Shown one piece after another: positions 1-11,309 of a stretch of DNA of 64,000 nucleotides; position 1 is the first letter of the stretch, and each line of letters begins with the position of its first letter. Below the pieces are notes generated by a model. The model was not told the DNA's origin and did not search any database. It saw nothing but the letters and a program-made list of their open reading frames with translations. The stretch is from Malania oleifera (Eukaryota > Streptophyta > Magnoliopsida > Santalales > Ximeniaceae): the NCBI RefSeq assembly GCF_029873635.1, contig NC_080420.1, forward strand, positions 120,908,719 to 120,972,718, read 5' to 3'. The translations under genes were made by a program, and so were the position numbers.

Positions 1-1417
1 AGTTATAATATTCTTGGAGCTGGCATCAACTATAACTACTTTAAGGGGTGCACCATCCTCGGCTTCCACCCTGTTGCCCGTGAAAAGGGTAGTGGGCAGT
101 TTATTAAGGAAATGCAGCTGCCAGCCTCTATAGCCAAATGACTCAATCTGAGGGGTTGATGATCTGCAACAAAGTTACCATGATAGCCAGTATCAGATTG
201 TGGATGAAAAAATATCAGAAATGCACGTTTCTGATAGGAAGGAAAAAAAAGGCAAACATAAATGCTAGTATGCACATGAATGGCCACAAACATGCACGGA
301 AGCTCATTTTGTCTTAAATTTCAGGCCGTTGGAACAAAAAAGTAGTATGAACACAACTTGTGTTTTAAGATTCAAACCACTTCGTTTATCAGAAGTTCAA
401 GATGGAACCAGATCCCACAAAGTTAAATTAGAATTGAGCCAGAGAACCTTTAATCATATTGACAATATTTCAGCAGGGTTTTGTCTGGTCTTACAGATCC
501 CACAAGGACTAGCAAAGTCAAACTTCATTGAACCTCAAAGCTGTCACTTCAAAGTATCAAAAATACTTTGCAGGAAAAATGGTAGAAAGAAAAATCAAAA
601 CAAGGAGCTGACCTTCGAGATGACTGAAGATAGGGTTCAATTGCATGTTCCACCTCCTCCCTCACCTATTTGACAAAGATATGGAGAACGATGAACACAG
701 ACTTGAAAGTTAAAGGTAGAAATATTTACAAAGCCAATCATTACATTGACATATTAACACCTAAATTGAATGACCATGATTATCAAAAAATTCCAATACG
801 AATGGCTAATTATTGAACTTTTTATTCTAAAATTACAGCATAGTAGATGAACTTATTGAACAAGTAGTGGAAAATTTTGAACATTCATCAATATTTTATT
901 GATCAACAACAATACATTCATGTGTGCAGATGAGGATACAAAAGCCTTTTCTATCTCTTCTTCACAGCCAAATGTTAGAGACATCCAAGATGGGTTGTGA
1001 CAAAAGTTTTGAGGTCAAAACATAACAACCCTATCGAACGTGAAAATGGGAAAAACACAAATAGCAAAAATACCAGAAGAAAACTACTGAAGTTCAAATC
1101 CCAGTTTTGGAACTTGTGGAATTGCAATTACCAATTTACCATAGTGCTTAGGGCAGAGCAACAAACCACTGATTCTTCCTACTTTTTTCAAAAGAAAAAA
1201 TAAATGTCGATTCCTTTTGTGTTCAAACAAAAACTACAAATTAACTAAACTTAGTAGCATGATTTGAAAAAAAAAAAAGCAGACGTACACAAATGGAGAA
1301 TTTGCTTAAATGACACCACATGTGAGTTCAACTTGACTTACCGCATTTCGGATCAACGGTTCCAACTTGGACAGAATTTCATTCACTGAAATTCCTGACA
1401 TACCACGTCTGTAAGCC
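1..1417 (-). CDS. CBP60-like calmodulin-binding protein, N-terminal part (partial, runs off left edge)
   Basis: Minus-strand gene; only its 5' exons are in the window. The clearest exon is 1-147, preceded by a CTCAG acceptor (148-152). It is open for 49 codons to the window edge and reads IESFGYRGWQLHFLNKLP, then LFTGNRVEAEDG, then LKVVIVDA. This is the signature of the plant CBP60 family (Q-L-x-F-x-N-K-L, F-T-G, D-A). Exon 1342-1417 has a GCAG acceptor and a GTAAG donor. It contains the likely start, MSGISVNEILSKLEPLIRNA, matching the CBP60 segment LEPxxRxVV. A weak middle exon at 916-954 (IEKAFVSSSAHMN) keeps phase but has a poor acceptor. A leader exon ends at 1520 (donor GTGAG). Known of the family: CBP60 proteins are nuclear calmodulin-binding transcription regulators, several acting in salicylate immunity. 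The calmodulin-binding and DNA-binding parts of this copy cannot be seen. The family call is fairly firm; the start and middle exon are not. Confidence 0.68.
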
Positions 1418-1519
1418 CTGCACCCAAAAAAAAAAAGTGGCCCAAGTTCAAAAACCCAGTTCAACAGCTGCAGAAGTAAAAATTAAAGAATTGAAAACAA
1501 AAATAAATCCAGTTCTCAC

Positions 1520-1675
1520 CTCCCGCCGAAAATAGACAACAATGGAAACAGCAAAAACCCTAGCCCCGGGCACGTAGCAACCAACGTGCTCAACTTCCAA
1601 TCTTAAGAAGGAAGAAGATGCATCCACGGACGAAGATACATGGAACCTTCAGTTGAAATATATATATATAAACGC
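1520..1675 (-). promoter_or_regulatory. Leader exon and TATA box of the CBP60-like gene
   Basis: On the minus strand a TATA-rich stretch lies at about 1660-1672. About 30-40 bases downstream begins a leader that runs to a GTGAG donor with exon end at 1520. The leader has a short upstream ORF (ATGCATCTT..., six codons then TAA). The main start is therefore placed in the next exon. The transcription start is inferred, not shown. Confidence 0.4.
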
Positions 1676-1946
1676 GCTAATAAAAAAGTCAAGCGCAGAT
1701 TCGATATGGTAATAACCAATAATGCTTACAATATCATTTTATCGGAATCGCCAAAACAAAAGGTCGGTCATCACTGTGCAGGATTTGTTGATAAATTGGG
1801 TTAAAAAATTTGAAGCCCTTAAACCCCAACATTCATTCCAATTTTCCAAACACCAACCGCGTAATGGTGGAAAGGAACTGATAAAGCGTAGTTCGCCTGA
1901 TCAAGAAACAGTGTGGAAGAATGATAAAGAGAATTAAACAAAACCC

Positions 1947-1981
<35 letters not shown>

Positions 1982-3180
1982 TGGGAAGAAGGTAACGAGA
2001 AGCTTTCGAGACGCGTTTAGGTGTGGGGAGGTGACGGCATGCAGTGGACTCTGAAACCCCATGGGCTTTGAATTCTTCGAAGTAAATGTCCGAGAAAACA
2101 GAGGCGACAGCAAAAGCAAATGCAACAAAATACGAGAATTTCATTCAAGCAGAGATCTGGAATTGAATGATATTGAATGATTTCAATTTCAGTGTAGTCG
2201 GACTAGGAGTGGGAGAAAAAGATTTTGAAATCAGTCGATTTTGAAGGGTCGCTGTCTGCCTGTCCGTGTCTCCCATGGAGTGAAGGAATGGGGTTTCGCT
2301 CTGCTCACGAAGAAGGTGAGAGGAAAAGGGGTGCTCGAGAAGTTCCAATTTCTTCTTCATCACCTTCTTATCCTCCCCCCCCCCCCCCCCCTCCCTTTTT
2401 TTTTTTTTTTCGCTGTTTGGTTGGGGGAAAAATTGTTCATTTTCCGGCGTGCGTTCTCTGCCTTTCCTGTGACCTTCTCATTTTCCCTCTTCCCAAAAAG
2501 CACTATTCAAAATTTGCAACTGCAAGGACAAAAGTTCTTGTTTATTGCGATTTGGCACCAGCATTCTGTGGAGGTTTTCTCCGTCGTCCTCCTCTGGCTG
2601 GAGCTGGGAAGGTGCAATGCATGCCCCAAATCTGAAATCTCCACCGACCAGTCGCGGAAAAGTCAACTATTTTAGTCTTTGACCCGTGCATATCAAATTT
2701 AAATATTTTTTTCCATATTGGACAATTTATAAGTTACATTTTTAGAACTTTAATAGTTGACAATTTGCTTGCAAGTTTTTATGTTCAATTCGGGAGACAT
2801 TTTTTCTTCTCCGAAAAATTTTGAACTCTCGAGAAATTGTCCCTTCTTTCAAAAACGTGTTTTCTATTCAAAAATATTTTTTTATTAAAATTTTATTCAA
2901 ATTCTTACAAATTTAAATTTGAGATTTAGGTTTTAATATCTCTTTAAAGAAGTTAAAGTTCACTCAAGAGGAGAAATGTGAAACCAGTTTCGATGTTAAG
3001 ATTTTAAACCTTTAATATAAAAATCCTAAATTGTGATCACTTCAATTTCGTATTTCAATTATTTTCCTAAATAGGGTAATTTTATTTAATAGTATTGACA
3101 TTCGAAAAGTATTGATTATCGTTCAAGTATTACTCAATCATCATGTTTAATTTCATTCATCTTGCTATTAGTTAAATTGT
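1676..3180. other. Intergenic stretch with GA, C and T tracts
   Basis: No gene is supported here. The stretch holds a perfect (GA)n run at 1951-1979, a C17 run at 2375-2391 followed by a T run to about 2410, and AT-rich sequence from 2690 on. Several open frames of 60-140 codons cross these tracts on both strands. They owe their length to low-complexity sequence (poly-Ser/Leu, poly-Pro, poly-Phe) and resemble no family I know. Confidence 0.6.
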
Positions 3181-3190
3181 GCTATTACTT

Positions 3191-3606
3191 CTTTTTTTTT
3201 TATTACATGAGAACTCCAACCACTAACAAGCCCTTCAGAAGCCCTAGTGCGGCACCAAACCTACGAATCAGTGTCCTCCCCCTTGGTCTCGCTGATCAGG
3301 TAAAGTTCGGAACGCGGACACAGCTTTCATGCATCAGTTGGACGTTCGGCCAACCCGACCCCCGGAACACATCTCCATTACCATCCACGGTCCTTGTTGG
3401 TTTACAGAAAACTCTTACCATCCACGATCCCCACTGACTCACAGAGCGAACTCTTACCATTCACGGTCCCCGCTGACTCACAGAGTAAATTCTCACCATC
3501 CACAGATACTACTGACTCCGTGAGTATATCTACCTGGAATTGAACCTCCGATACTCCTTACGTGATGATGTCTTTTCATCACGTCGTACCCGTTGAGACA
3601 AATGAA
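3191..3606 (-). mobile_element. tRNA-derived SINE with poly(A) tail and intact target duplication
   Basis: The element reads on the minus strand. Its 5' end near 3606 has an A-box-like run (about 3590-3602) and a B box, GGTTCAATTCC (plus-strand 3536-3546), about 45 bases further in. This is a Pol III internal promoter. The body ends in an A-rich tail, seen as the T run at 3192-3201. It is flanked by identical 10-bp copies of GCTATTACTT at 3181-3190 and 3607-3616. The GC-richer body contrasts with the AT-rich surroundings and contains four imperfect 39-bp units (3372-3527). At 416 bp it is long for a plant SINE and may be composite. No reverse transcriptase is encoded, so it would have depended on a LINE. 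Confidence 0.82.
3372..3527 (-). repeat. Four imperfect 39-bp tandem units inside the SINE
   Basis: Units begin at about 3372, 3411, 3450 and 3489. Each carries a variant of TTACCATCCACGGTCC; the middle two end in CTGACTCACAGAG. The 39-bp spacing is constant, which suggests internal amplification in the source SINE. Confidence 0.75.
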
Positions 3607-3616
3607 GCTATTACTT

Positions 3617-4166
3617 AAATGATATTTAAGTAATCCTAAAATATATTTTTTAGCTAGTTGAGCATCAATTTTTTCTCCATCTAAATCAAATTGGCCCAAC
3701 TCAAAAATAATTAATTAAAACAAGATATGAGTTAGACAGTAAATTCAATTTACATTTATCCTATATGTATAATATAAATTAAATTTCAAATACAATGTTA
3801 ACCTGCCAATCAACCTAAATCCAATATAAATGGTGTACACATATTAGTTGATAATATCATTTTTAAATTAAAAAATTAATATTTATTTAACTTTAATGAA
3901 CCTTTAGTATTAATGATTTCAAGATATTATACGTGTTTCATTTAATTTCATCAAACACATTTAATAATTAAATTAATCTAAATGTTTTGTTTTGAAAAGG
4001 AAGATAATTTGATTTTTTTTTTTTACAGAAAAAGGTAACGCAATTTGGTAAAACTCAATCCGGATAATTTTGAAAAAGCACCCAACGCTTCTCGTCGAGA
4101 AGCAATCCAAATCGGTAACGAGGAATATGAAGTCTTGACCTTTACTGGATCACAGGCTTCTCATCA
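3617..4166. other. AT-rich upstream region and 5' leader of the Ppx/GppA gene
   Basis: 3617-4030 is AT-rich without recognisable coding sequence. From about 4030 the composition becomes more balanced. A T run followed by ACAG (4010-4028) could be a polypyrimidine tract and splice acceptor for a leader exon, but no matching donor was assigned. The leader has no upstream ATG in good context close to the start at 4167. Confidence 0.4.
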
Positions 4167-7100
4167 ATGGCGACCCAAAACGTCACCACCCCTTCGAACC
4201 CACCGACCCTTTTGGCTACCATCGACATGGGCACCAACTCCTTCAAGATGGTCATCGTCCGCGCCCACCCGACCGGTAAATTCCTCGTCGTCGACCGCCT
4301 TAAAGAACCCGTCGTCCTTGGCCGCGACATGCCCACCTTCACCGGCGCCCCCGCCGCCCCCGCCGCCATCTCCAGCTCCTCTCAATCCCGAGCTCTCCAA
4401 GCTCTCAGCGAATTCCAGCAAATCTTAAACGCCCACAAAGTCGACCATACCCGCCTCGTCGCCACCTCCGCCGTCCGAGACGCCGGGAACAGAGCTGAGT
4501 TTTTGCGCAGAATCAGAGACGAACTTGGGTTTGAAGTTGATATTCTGTCTGGGGAAGAAGAAGGAAGGCTCGTGTATCTTGGGGTTCTCCAATTCCTCCC
4601 TGTTTTCCACAAATCGGTCTTAATCGTCGATATCGGAGGTGGGTCTACTGAATTTGTGATCGGGAAGGAAGGAAAAGTTGTCTATGTCAAGTCCCTGAAG
4701 TTGGGGCATGTTTGTTTAACCGAAGGGTTTTTGAAAAAAGATGGAATTTTAGAGTTTGAAAGCAGAAGGGGTTTAGGGAATCATGAAATTTCAGAGCTTG
4801 GGCGTGTATATTTAAGTGAATCTGAACCTGGGTCTTTGAGCAAAGGGGTTTTAGAGAATGATGGGATTTCAAAATCAGGGGATGCAGAGATTGATGGGAT
4901 TTCAAGAATGCGCCGGCATATTAGGATGGTGATTCAAGAGTCTGGGTTGATTGAGAAGGTTAAGGAGGTAGGATTTGAAATGGCTATTGGATCATCTGGG
5001 ACAGTTAGAGCGATCGAGAAGGCGAGTTTTTCAGGTTATGCACGGGGGATGGCAGATGATTTTCTGCTGTTTGGGGAGTTTAAGAGGGATTGGAAATTCA
5101 CAAGAGGAGAATTGGAGAGTCTTGTTCAGAGGTTGTGCAATGGGGGAGGGGAAGAGAAGGTAAGGAGAGAGGGGTTTTTCAAGAGGCGGTCCGAGTTTAT
5201 TGTTGCAGGTGCAGTTTTGTTGGAAGAGATATTTGAAATGCTTGACATTGAGGAAATGGAGGTTTCTGGGTATGCATTGGGAGAAGGGATTATTGCTGAG
5301 AGTCTAGCTTTGGTCTGTGATAACTATGACTTGAATGCAAATGCAAGGTGGCATTCGGTTGTGAGCCTTGCGACAAGATTCAATGGCAAGAAGAGGATGA
5401 AGGTTGCTGCATCCTGTGCTGGGATTGCAAAGGTGTTATTAAATTCTGAATTAAACTTATCACATTTTCTTTTTCTTTTTTTTATATCTGAAAATTATAA
5501 CTATAGACCAAATGGATATGTACAGTATCACTGGGCATACCCAGGAAAGGGAGAATTACCTCCCAAACAAGGATCTGCTAAGCAGACAATTAGAAAGCCT
5601 TACACGGCTGAGAATTACTACAACTCAATACATCAAAACCTAGGCATTCCTAGGGGCAAAAGCCAGGATGACAAAACAATCAAACAAACTCAGTCTACCA
5701 AAGGGGGAGCACTCCCTCAAAGCAATCAGCAAGCCATACAAGGCTAGAATAACTACTGCTCAAACATCAGAGCTCAACCTACCAGATAGAGAAATTTATC
5801 ATAAACAATTCTGTAAACGTGGGATTGGAAAGAATTGATGAAAGTCTCTAGAAGGGTTGCAACTCCCCCAACTTCCTCTTGTTCCTAGCATGCCAAAGGC
5901 TGTAAACCGTAATGGCAAGGCAGGCCTTCTTAGCAACAGCCTGAACTCCTGTACCCCTGGCCTTTTTGTGCATCCACTTGAGAGCAGCTTTAATTGTAGC
6001 CATGCCTCTTGAAATGCCTATCCAACCCCTAATGAAACTCCACACACAGAAGGAAAACCTGCATTTGAAAAATAGATGGTCAATGGTTTCATTTTCAGAG
6101 TTGCAAAAAACACATGATTGGTCCACACCATCCACCCAAAATCTATCACAAGTCAGCAGCTTCCCTTTTGCACCAAGCCACAATATAAAGGAATGCTTCG
6201 GAAGGCAACAATTCTTCCATACTGTAGCATGCCAAGGGACTTTGTTACCTCTGTTTCTCCAGAAGTGATAGGCTTTAGAGCAGTTAAACTGCTCATCTTC
6301 AGCCCATTGTCTCACTTGCTTCTCATCCCCATTTGAATTTCCACATTGCTGCATAATCTCATTTTTTAATCTCAATTATTCTCTTGAAGAGGAGTGAATC
6401 TTCATTTCTTGCAGAAGCACCCCCCATAAGCTGCCTCTTTTCAAATAGACATGGCTAATCCACTTGGACTACAGTGAGTCTTTTTTTATATAGATGTTCC
6501 ACAAGGCCTTACTAAGCAAAGCTTTGTTCCAGATTTTTAGATCGAAAACCCCAAGACCCCCTTCATCCTTTGGCAGACAAACCTCACTCCAAGTCACAAG
6601 ATGTCTTCTTCTGAAGGATCTACATAACTTGACCACATGAGCCAACAGAGTCTTTGGAATTGGAAATTTGGCAAGTCAAAAACAATCCACTCCTTGAACA
6701 ACAGAGTTCAGCAACTCCAATTTACCAGCATAAGATAGGGAGTGCCCTGACCAGGAACCTATAAGACTGGAGATCTTGCTAATCAGAGGAGAGTAATGCA
6801 TTGTGTTCAAATGAGTGGAAGCCAAAGGGATGCCCAAGTACCTGAAAGGAAACTCCCCTTCTGAATAACCTGTTAGTTCTTTAATGGCCTCTAGGTCTGA
6901 CCCATTAACACCTGCAGCAAACATGTTAGACTTGAGGATACTTGCTTTAAGCCTAGAGCACTCCGAATATTATATTGGTTTCAGGGCCGGCTCTTCCATT
7001 AGGCCACTGAGGTACTTGCCTAGGGCCCCAAAAAATTTTTGGGGCCCCTAAATATTTTTTTAATATAATAATATTAACATTATTTATGGAATTCATGTGT

Positions 7101-7510
7101 TTGGTGGGTGGAGTGCAGATGCAGTGCAGTTAAAATTATTTGATATACTTAGAAAAATTAATTTTAAATAAAAATAAAAATTAAATAAAATATTAAGGAC
7201 CCCTAATTAAATTATTCGCCTAGGGCCCCATATTGTGAAGAGCCGCTCCTGATTGGTTTCAGTGAAGCATTCCAAGATATATGTATTTACAGGAGTTTAT
7301 TTTAAAACAAGACGATGGCATAGTTACTTGATAGCGGCAACTAAAAATTATTGTGCAGGAAATCTTTTCAACCTAATGATGTGGTTTAGTCTGTTTCCAA
7401 CAATTACTTCCTAACATGAGAATTGGGAAGTTTTTATGAAAATAGGATTCAGGTAAGCAGGTCCAGGTTGCAACCTCGTAAAAATGGGACAAAAATGTTG
7501 AAAAAATGAA

Positions 7511-7559
<49 letters not shown>

Positions 7560-9630
7560 TGAAACTGACTAACATTGCAGAAAATGATTAACTGAAATGA
7601 CATGTGTTTGAGCTTGTGGAAGATGCTAAGATGAGACCCCCTCATCCCTTATTTATACTATTTTCCTACAAGTGTTAATTTCCAAAATTTTTCTTGATTC
7701 TAGGCGTTTAGATGGCAATTTATTCGGCTGAATTTCTATGGACATGTGCTTGCTCCCTTATCCCAACTATTTCGGCCTGATTTCCATGTGGCTGAATCTT
7801 GTTATGGATTCTCTTTACGTCATTAGGGAAATTTTTGTCTGTGGTTGCATGGAAGCTGTCTGCATTACTTTTCTCTAATGCAGAGAGTAGCACAAGTTTC
7901 AATTTTTACTATTATTGTAAAGCTACTGTTGTTTCATGTTCTAGTCTATACCCTGGGAATTCACAAAAGATGAAGCCCATTGGAAACAAAGTGAAGAAAA
8001 CACGTCCATTTGTTTTCTTCCTGTAGTTTGCATTATTTCAAAGGATTGGTTTGTGATATATGATTGTCTTCCTCCTATTACTTTGTTCTGCTATATCCTT
8101 AATTGCATTTTGGATACACCTAGAGTAGTGAACCAAGCATTTCATGTTTGGAAAATGTTAGGACTTGTCTCAATCATCATTACCCAAGACTATGTAGGGT
8201 AATGCTTGCTTTGGAAAGGGCATTTAGGTCATATTGATTCCTGGATCCAGTAGGGATTACCTTTGATTGAATGAATTTTAGATGATTACTGCATGGTGGA
8301 GGGTTAGGGCCAGTGTTTATGGATCATCAGAATCTCACTAAATTATTTCGCAGGAAATTTTTGAAGGCTTAAGAACACATTATGTGGTCGTGGAAAATAA
8401 AGACAAACTTACAGTTTCCATAGATGATCAGGATCTTGAATATCTTGAAGCTGCATGCTTGCTTCACAACATTGGTCTATTTGCTGGTCGAAAGGGCTAT
8501 CATAAGCAGTCTTACCATCTTATCATGGTATGTCGTCCTCTCATTTAGCTTCTTTCTTTTTTCTTCTTTGCTTTTTTTCCTTTAATACAGCCCTTGATTT
8601 AGTTCAGTCAAAAATTGTAGAGATTATAGCATTGTGACGCATATGAAAATTATTGAGCATCAACCATGTACTATGGTTAAGGTTACAACTCTTGGTGGCA
8701 ATTTCACTTGGTCCTTCATGGTAGTGTACAGCTCCTCTAGGGGCGATGGAACTTAGCTCCCTCTATAAGATTGACCTGCCCTAGTTTCAGTTCAAATGGG
8801 GTGGGCTTCGCTGTTGTTTGGTTGTCTAGATGTTCTTGTTTTTTTCTTTTTTCTTTGTTGGGTTCTTCACAGCTTGATGCTTATGTGCAGAATGGTGATC
8901 ATCTTTATGGTTACAGTGCCGACGAGGTCAAAGTATGTTGTCTGCCCTTTGAATGTACCTTTTCTATCTGAACAATGAACATTATTATTATGCTGTCAAT
9001 GCTGATGATTGCATGATATGTTAACAGTTAATTGCACTACTTGTAAGACATCACAGGAAGAAATTCCCAAAATTTGATCATTCGTCTCTCAAAGGTTTCC
9101 CTAAAGAGGTACTTTACCCCATATTTCTCTGCAAATCTTAGTATTATGGAGGAAACAAAATCATTCAGGGTCATTAATGTATTTATAATAATTTCAGGTG
9201 AAGCAGAAATTCAGAATCCTTTGTGCAATTATACGCATATCTGTCATACTGCAGCAGTATGAGTGTGCGAATCTTGAAGAAATGGGATTCTCGATTTCTC
9301 CTGATGGCTTAAACCTAGTATGTTTTCATTCTACTTGTGAAGGAAGCTGCATTCTTTTGTCTATGCCATTGTTTGACATGATGTTATTTACAGGTATTCA
9401 ATAAAGTAAAAGATCGACCTGTTATGCCTGGCCTTGTGCAAGCTTTGGCTGATGACTTTGAGGCAGAAAGAAGGCAAGAGTTAGAACACTTTAAAATGGT
9501 AATTCTTTTGACTCGTGAATCAATATGATTAAATTTACAATGTCCCCTTTCCATTACCATCAATATTTCATGTCTTCAGGTGTCCCAGCAGGAATTATTA
9601 GTTGTTGTTCCTTCAAGCCCTCCGGAATGA
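4167..9630 (+). CDS. Ppx/GppA phosphatase family protein (exopolyphosphatase/pppGpp phosphatase-like)
   Basis: Seven exons, all joining in phase: 4167-5432, 8354-8527, 8891-8932, 9028-9108, 9198-9317, 9394-9498, 9580-9630; 612 aa. Residues 1-380 form the ASKHA fold. Phosphate-1 loop is IDMGTNSFKM (19-28), then VATSAVRDAGN (98-108), phosphate-2 loop VDIGGGSTEF (154-163), adenosine-type loop GSSGT (275-279), RSEFIVAGA (341-349) and GYALGEG (368-374). The C-terminal HD-like helical domain shows ACLLHNIGLFAGRKGYHKQS (456-475). Bacterial members hydrolyse polyphosphate or pppGpp; the substrate of plant members is not known to me. Residues about 186-246 look like an extra Gly/Ser/Glu-rich insertion. 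No transit peptide is obvious, so it is probably cytosolic or nuclear. Intron 1 carries a LINE and a hAT MITE but has good splice sites, so the gene is probably functional. Confidence 0.93.
5465..6962 (-). mobile_element. 5'-truncated LINE (L1-like), antisense in intron 1
   Basis: On the minus strand the copy begins inside reverse transcriptase: KASILKSNMFAAGV just upstream of 6890, then FRYLGIPLAS around 6840. It continues through a broken stretch to a zinc-binding RVT domain at 5848-6375 (PWHATVWKNCCLPKHSFILW, then CVFCNSENETIDHLFFKC). A 3' UTR follows, ending in an A-rich tail seen as the T-rich run 5465-5483. The two reading-frame pieces are in different frames, so the ORF is dead. Truncation at the 5' end is usual for LINE insertion. 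Target duplications were not clear. Confidence 0.85.
6982..7251. mobile_element. Non-autonomous hAT MITE with 8-bp target duplication
   Basis: The termini are CAGGGCCGGCTCTTC (left) and the inverted CAGGAGCGGCTCTTC (right). They are flanked by identical 8-bp ATTGGTTT copies at 6974-6981 and 7252-7259, the hAT hallmark. The interior is AT-rich apart from a near-palindrome at 7021-7050 built from GGGCCCC arms around an A/T core. There is no transposase, so it was mobilised in trans. It abuts the 5'-truncated end of the LINE. Confidence 0.93.
7511..7556. repeat. Compound (TG)n(AG)n microsatellite
   Basis: Nine TG units run directly into about fifteen AG units, inside intron 1 of the Ppx/GppA gene. 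Confidence 0.95.
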
Positions 9631-11300
9631 CTACAGAACTACAGATAATTGTAAAGGAAACATTGATTAATTTTAATCTATAGTAAATATTATCATTGTA
9701 AAAAGGGACTGTGGTGGGTATTTGAGGCCCATTATCCTTTTATAGTTTTCCTTGTACCATATTTCCTAATTTGATAGTGATTTGATAATTATATCCAGAT
9801 TATGGAGGTCCTTGTGATCGTCCAACATTATAGATTATTTTTGAACAATGACTACTCTCTCTCTCTCTCTCTCTGCATGTGTTTTCTTGTGTGTGCACAT
9901 TGTCGGTGTTGTGGCATGCATCTGCATTGCTTCTGTGGAAGGGATGCTTGCATTAGGAATACATATGAATAGGTTTTTGCCCTCATTGGCTCCTAAATGA
10001 GTATGTTTACTGCAGAAATGAGTAGCAGAAGGCATCATCACTTGTACGTATTTTATCGCATTATCCAATTTCACTGCATGAAAATGTTGCAATACTTTTG
10101 AGGGTGCTCTGTTGCCAGCTGAGGAAAAGAAAGAAAATAAGATTGGTGTTGTTTTGGTGTTTGAAGATGAGAAATCCCACCAAGCCAGCCAATTTTTTGT
10201 AATGGGCTCAAGCTCAAGTAGTGCAGATATCTATTTTTTCACTTTCTCAAGGCTCAAATATGAAGTGTTTAATTTGTAATTCTTGTTTTCCTCCTGTGAG
10301 TCCTCTCAAAAACTTATCTGGAGCATGAAAGGTATAGTTGGCATTAACATTTTAAAGTTAAAAATTGAAATATCTTAAATTGTGATTGATTGTGAATTAT
10401 AACAGATGTCACTTTTTTTTTTTTACTTTTTTTGGCCCCTCAGCTAGAGAGCTATTGAAGGTGGGCCTGGGTGAAGACTGAGCATTTATCCTTGAAGGTA
10501 ATTCTCAGTTGATTGTATCGCTGTAGACAGTTGTTTACTTAATCAAAGTGTTATACAATGCTTAAATGTTCCGCTCAGCAAATACCAGAACTAGAACTCA
10601 GTACAGTACAATTTGAGGTTGGGCCAATAAGTATTCAGAAATCATAATGTTTATTTTATTTTATTTTCTCCTTTAATTCCTCTTCTCACAGCAATCAAGG
10701 CATGAAGGTACTGCCAACGATGGCATTTAAAATGTTGATTTTGAATATCTTCAGGTTGTGAATTATTTGGAAGATTTACAAGCATTCATCAAATTACCCC
10801 TGGACCAGATTTGGTGCAAACATTGCTTGAGCACACCTTCATCCTGGTTAGAACCATTCAAGAAGGCACTTGTCTAAGACTGAACTTCTGTTGCCCTAGG
10901 TAAAAATTCTGATAGACTGAATTTCTAGTGCCTATTTTGACCTGCCATGCAGTGCATTAACATTCCACTCAAATTTGGGATGGAGCCCAAAGTTGCAAGC
11001 TGACCCATGCTAAAGCATTGCGTCTTTGATACACATTTTACTATGGACAATGCATTTCATGCTGCATTTTACAAGGCAGAGAAAAAAAAAAATATCAGTT
11101 TATCCTGCATCAAATCTCCAGGAGTAATGTTCAGTTTGTGAGCCTTTTGCAGAAACATGAGAGGGGGAAATGACATTGGACAAATTCTATTTCAGTGAGG
11201 GTAGGAGGAAGGGCGGAGGGAATTGGTGCTTGATTATGTTTATGACAACATGTGTCTAATACTAACAATTTGTGTCGGTGAGATGACTTTATAAGGCTTT
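9631..11300. other. 3' UTR of the Ppx/GppA gene and downstream intergenic DNA
   Basis: The sequence after the TGA at 9628-9630 is AT-rich 3' UTR with a CT microsatellite at 9853-9874. No further exon or RNA gene was recognised up to the LINE fragment near 11310. The polyadenylation site cannot be fixed by eye. Confidence 0.5.
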
Positions 11301-11309
11301 CAGTTCGGA

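Larger units (their letters stand above)
5433..8353 (+). other. Intron 1 of the Ppx/GppA gene, enlarged by transposons
   Basis: The donor (AAG/GTGTTA) and acceptor (TTTCGCAG) join codon 422 to codon 423 in phase 0. Of the 2921 bases, about 1.5 kb is an antisense LINE tail and 270 bp is a hAT MITE. The remainder, 7260-8350, is unique intron sequence with a TG/AG microsatellite at 7511-7556. The other five introns of the gene are all under 400 bases. Confidence 0.85.

Noticed and set aside
1833-2144. Minus-strand frame beginning MKFSYFVAFAFAVASVFSD, which resembles a secreted protein
   Set aside because: The frame runs straight through the GA microsatellite as poly-Leu-Ser, no homologous family was recognised, and no splice-supported continuation was found.
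2225-2675. Plus-strand frames across the C and T tracts
   Set aside because: Their length depends on poly-Pro and poly-Phe from homopolymers; the rest has no coding character.
3162-3523. Plus-strand frames in 3162-3523
   Set aside because: They lie in the SINE and its repeats; the open frame is by chance.
3536-3606. Possible tRNA gene on the minus strand (A-box and B-box-like)
   Set aside because: No acceptor-stem pairing or anticodon arm could be made; target duplications show it is the head of a SINE.
5966-6336. Plus-strand frames inside the LINE
   Set aside because: They are antisense to the RVT zinc-binding domain of the LINE.
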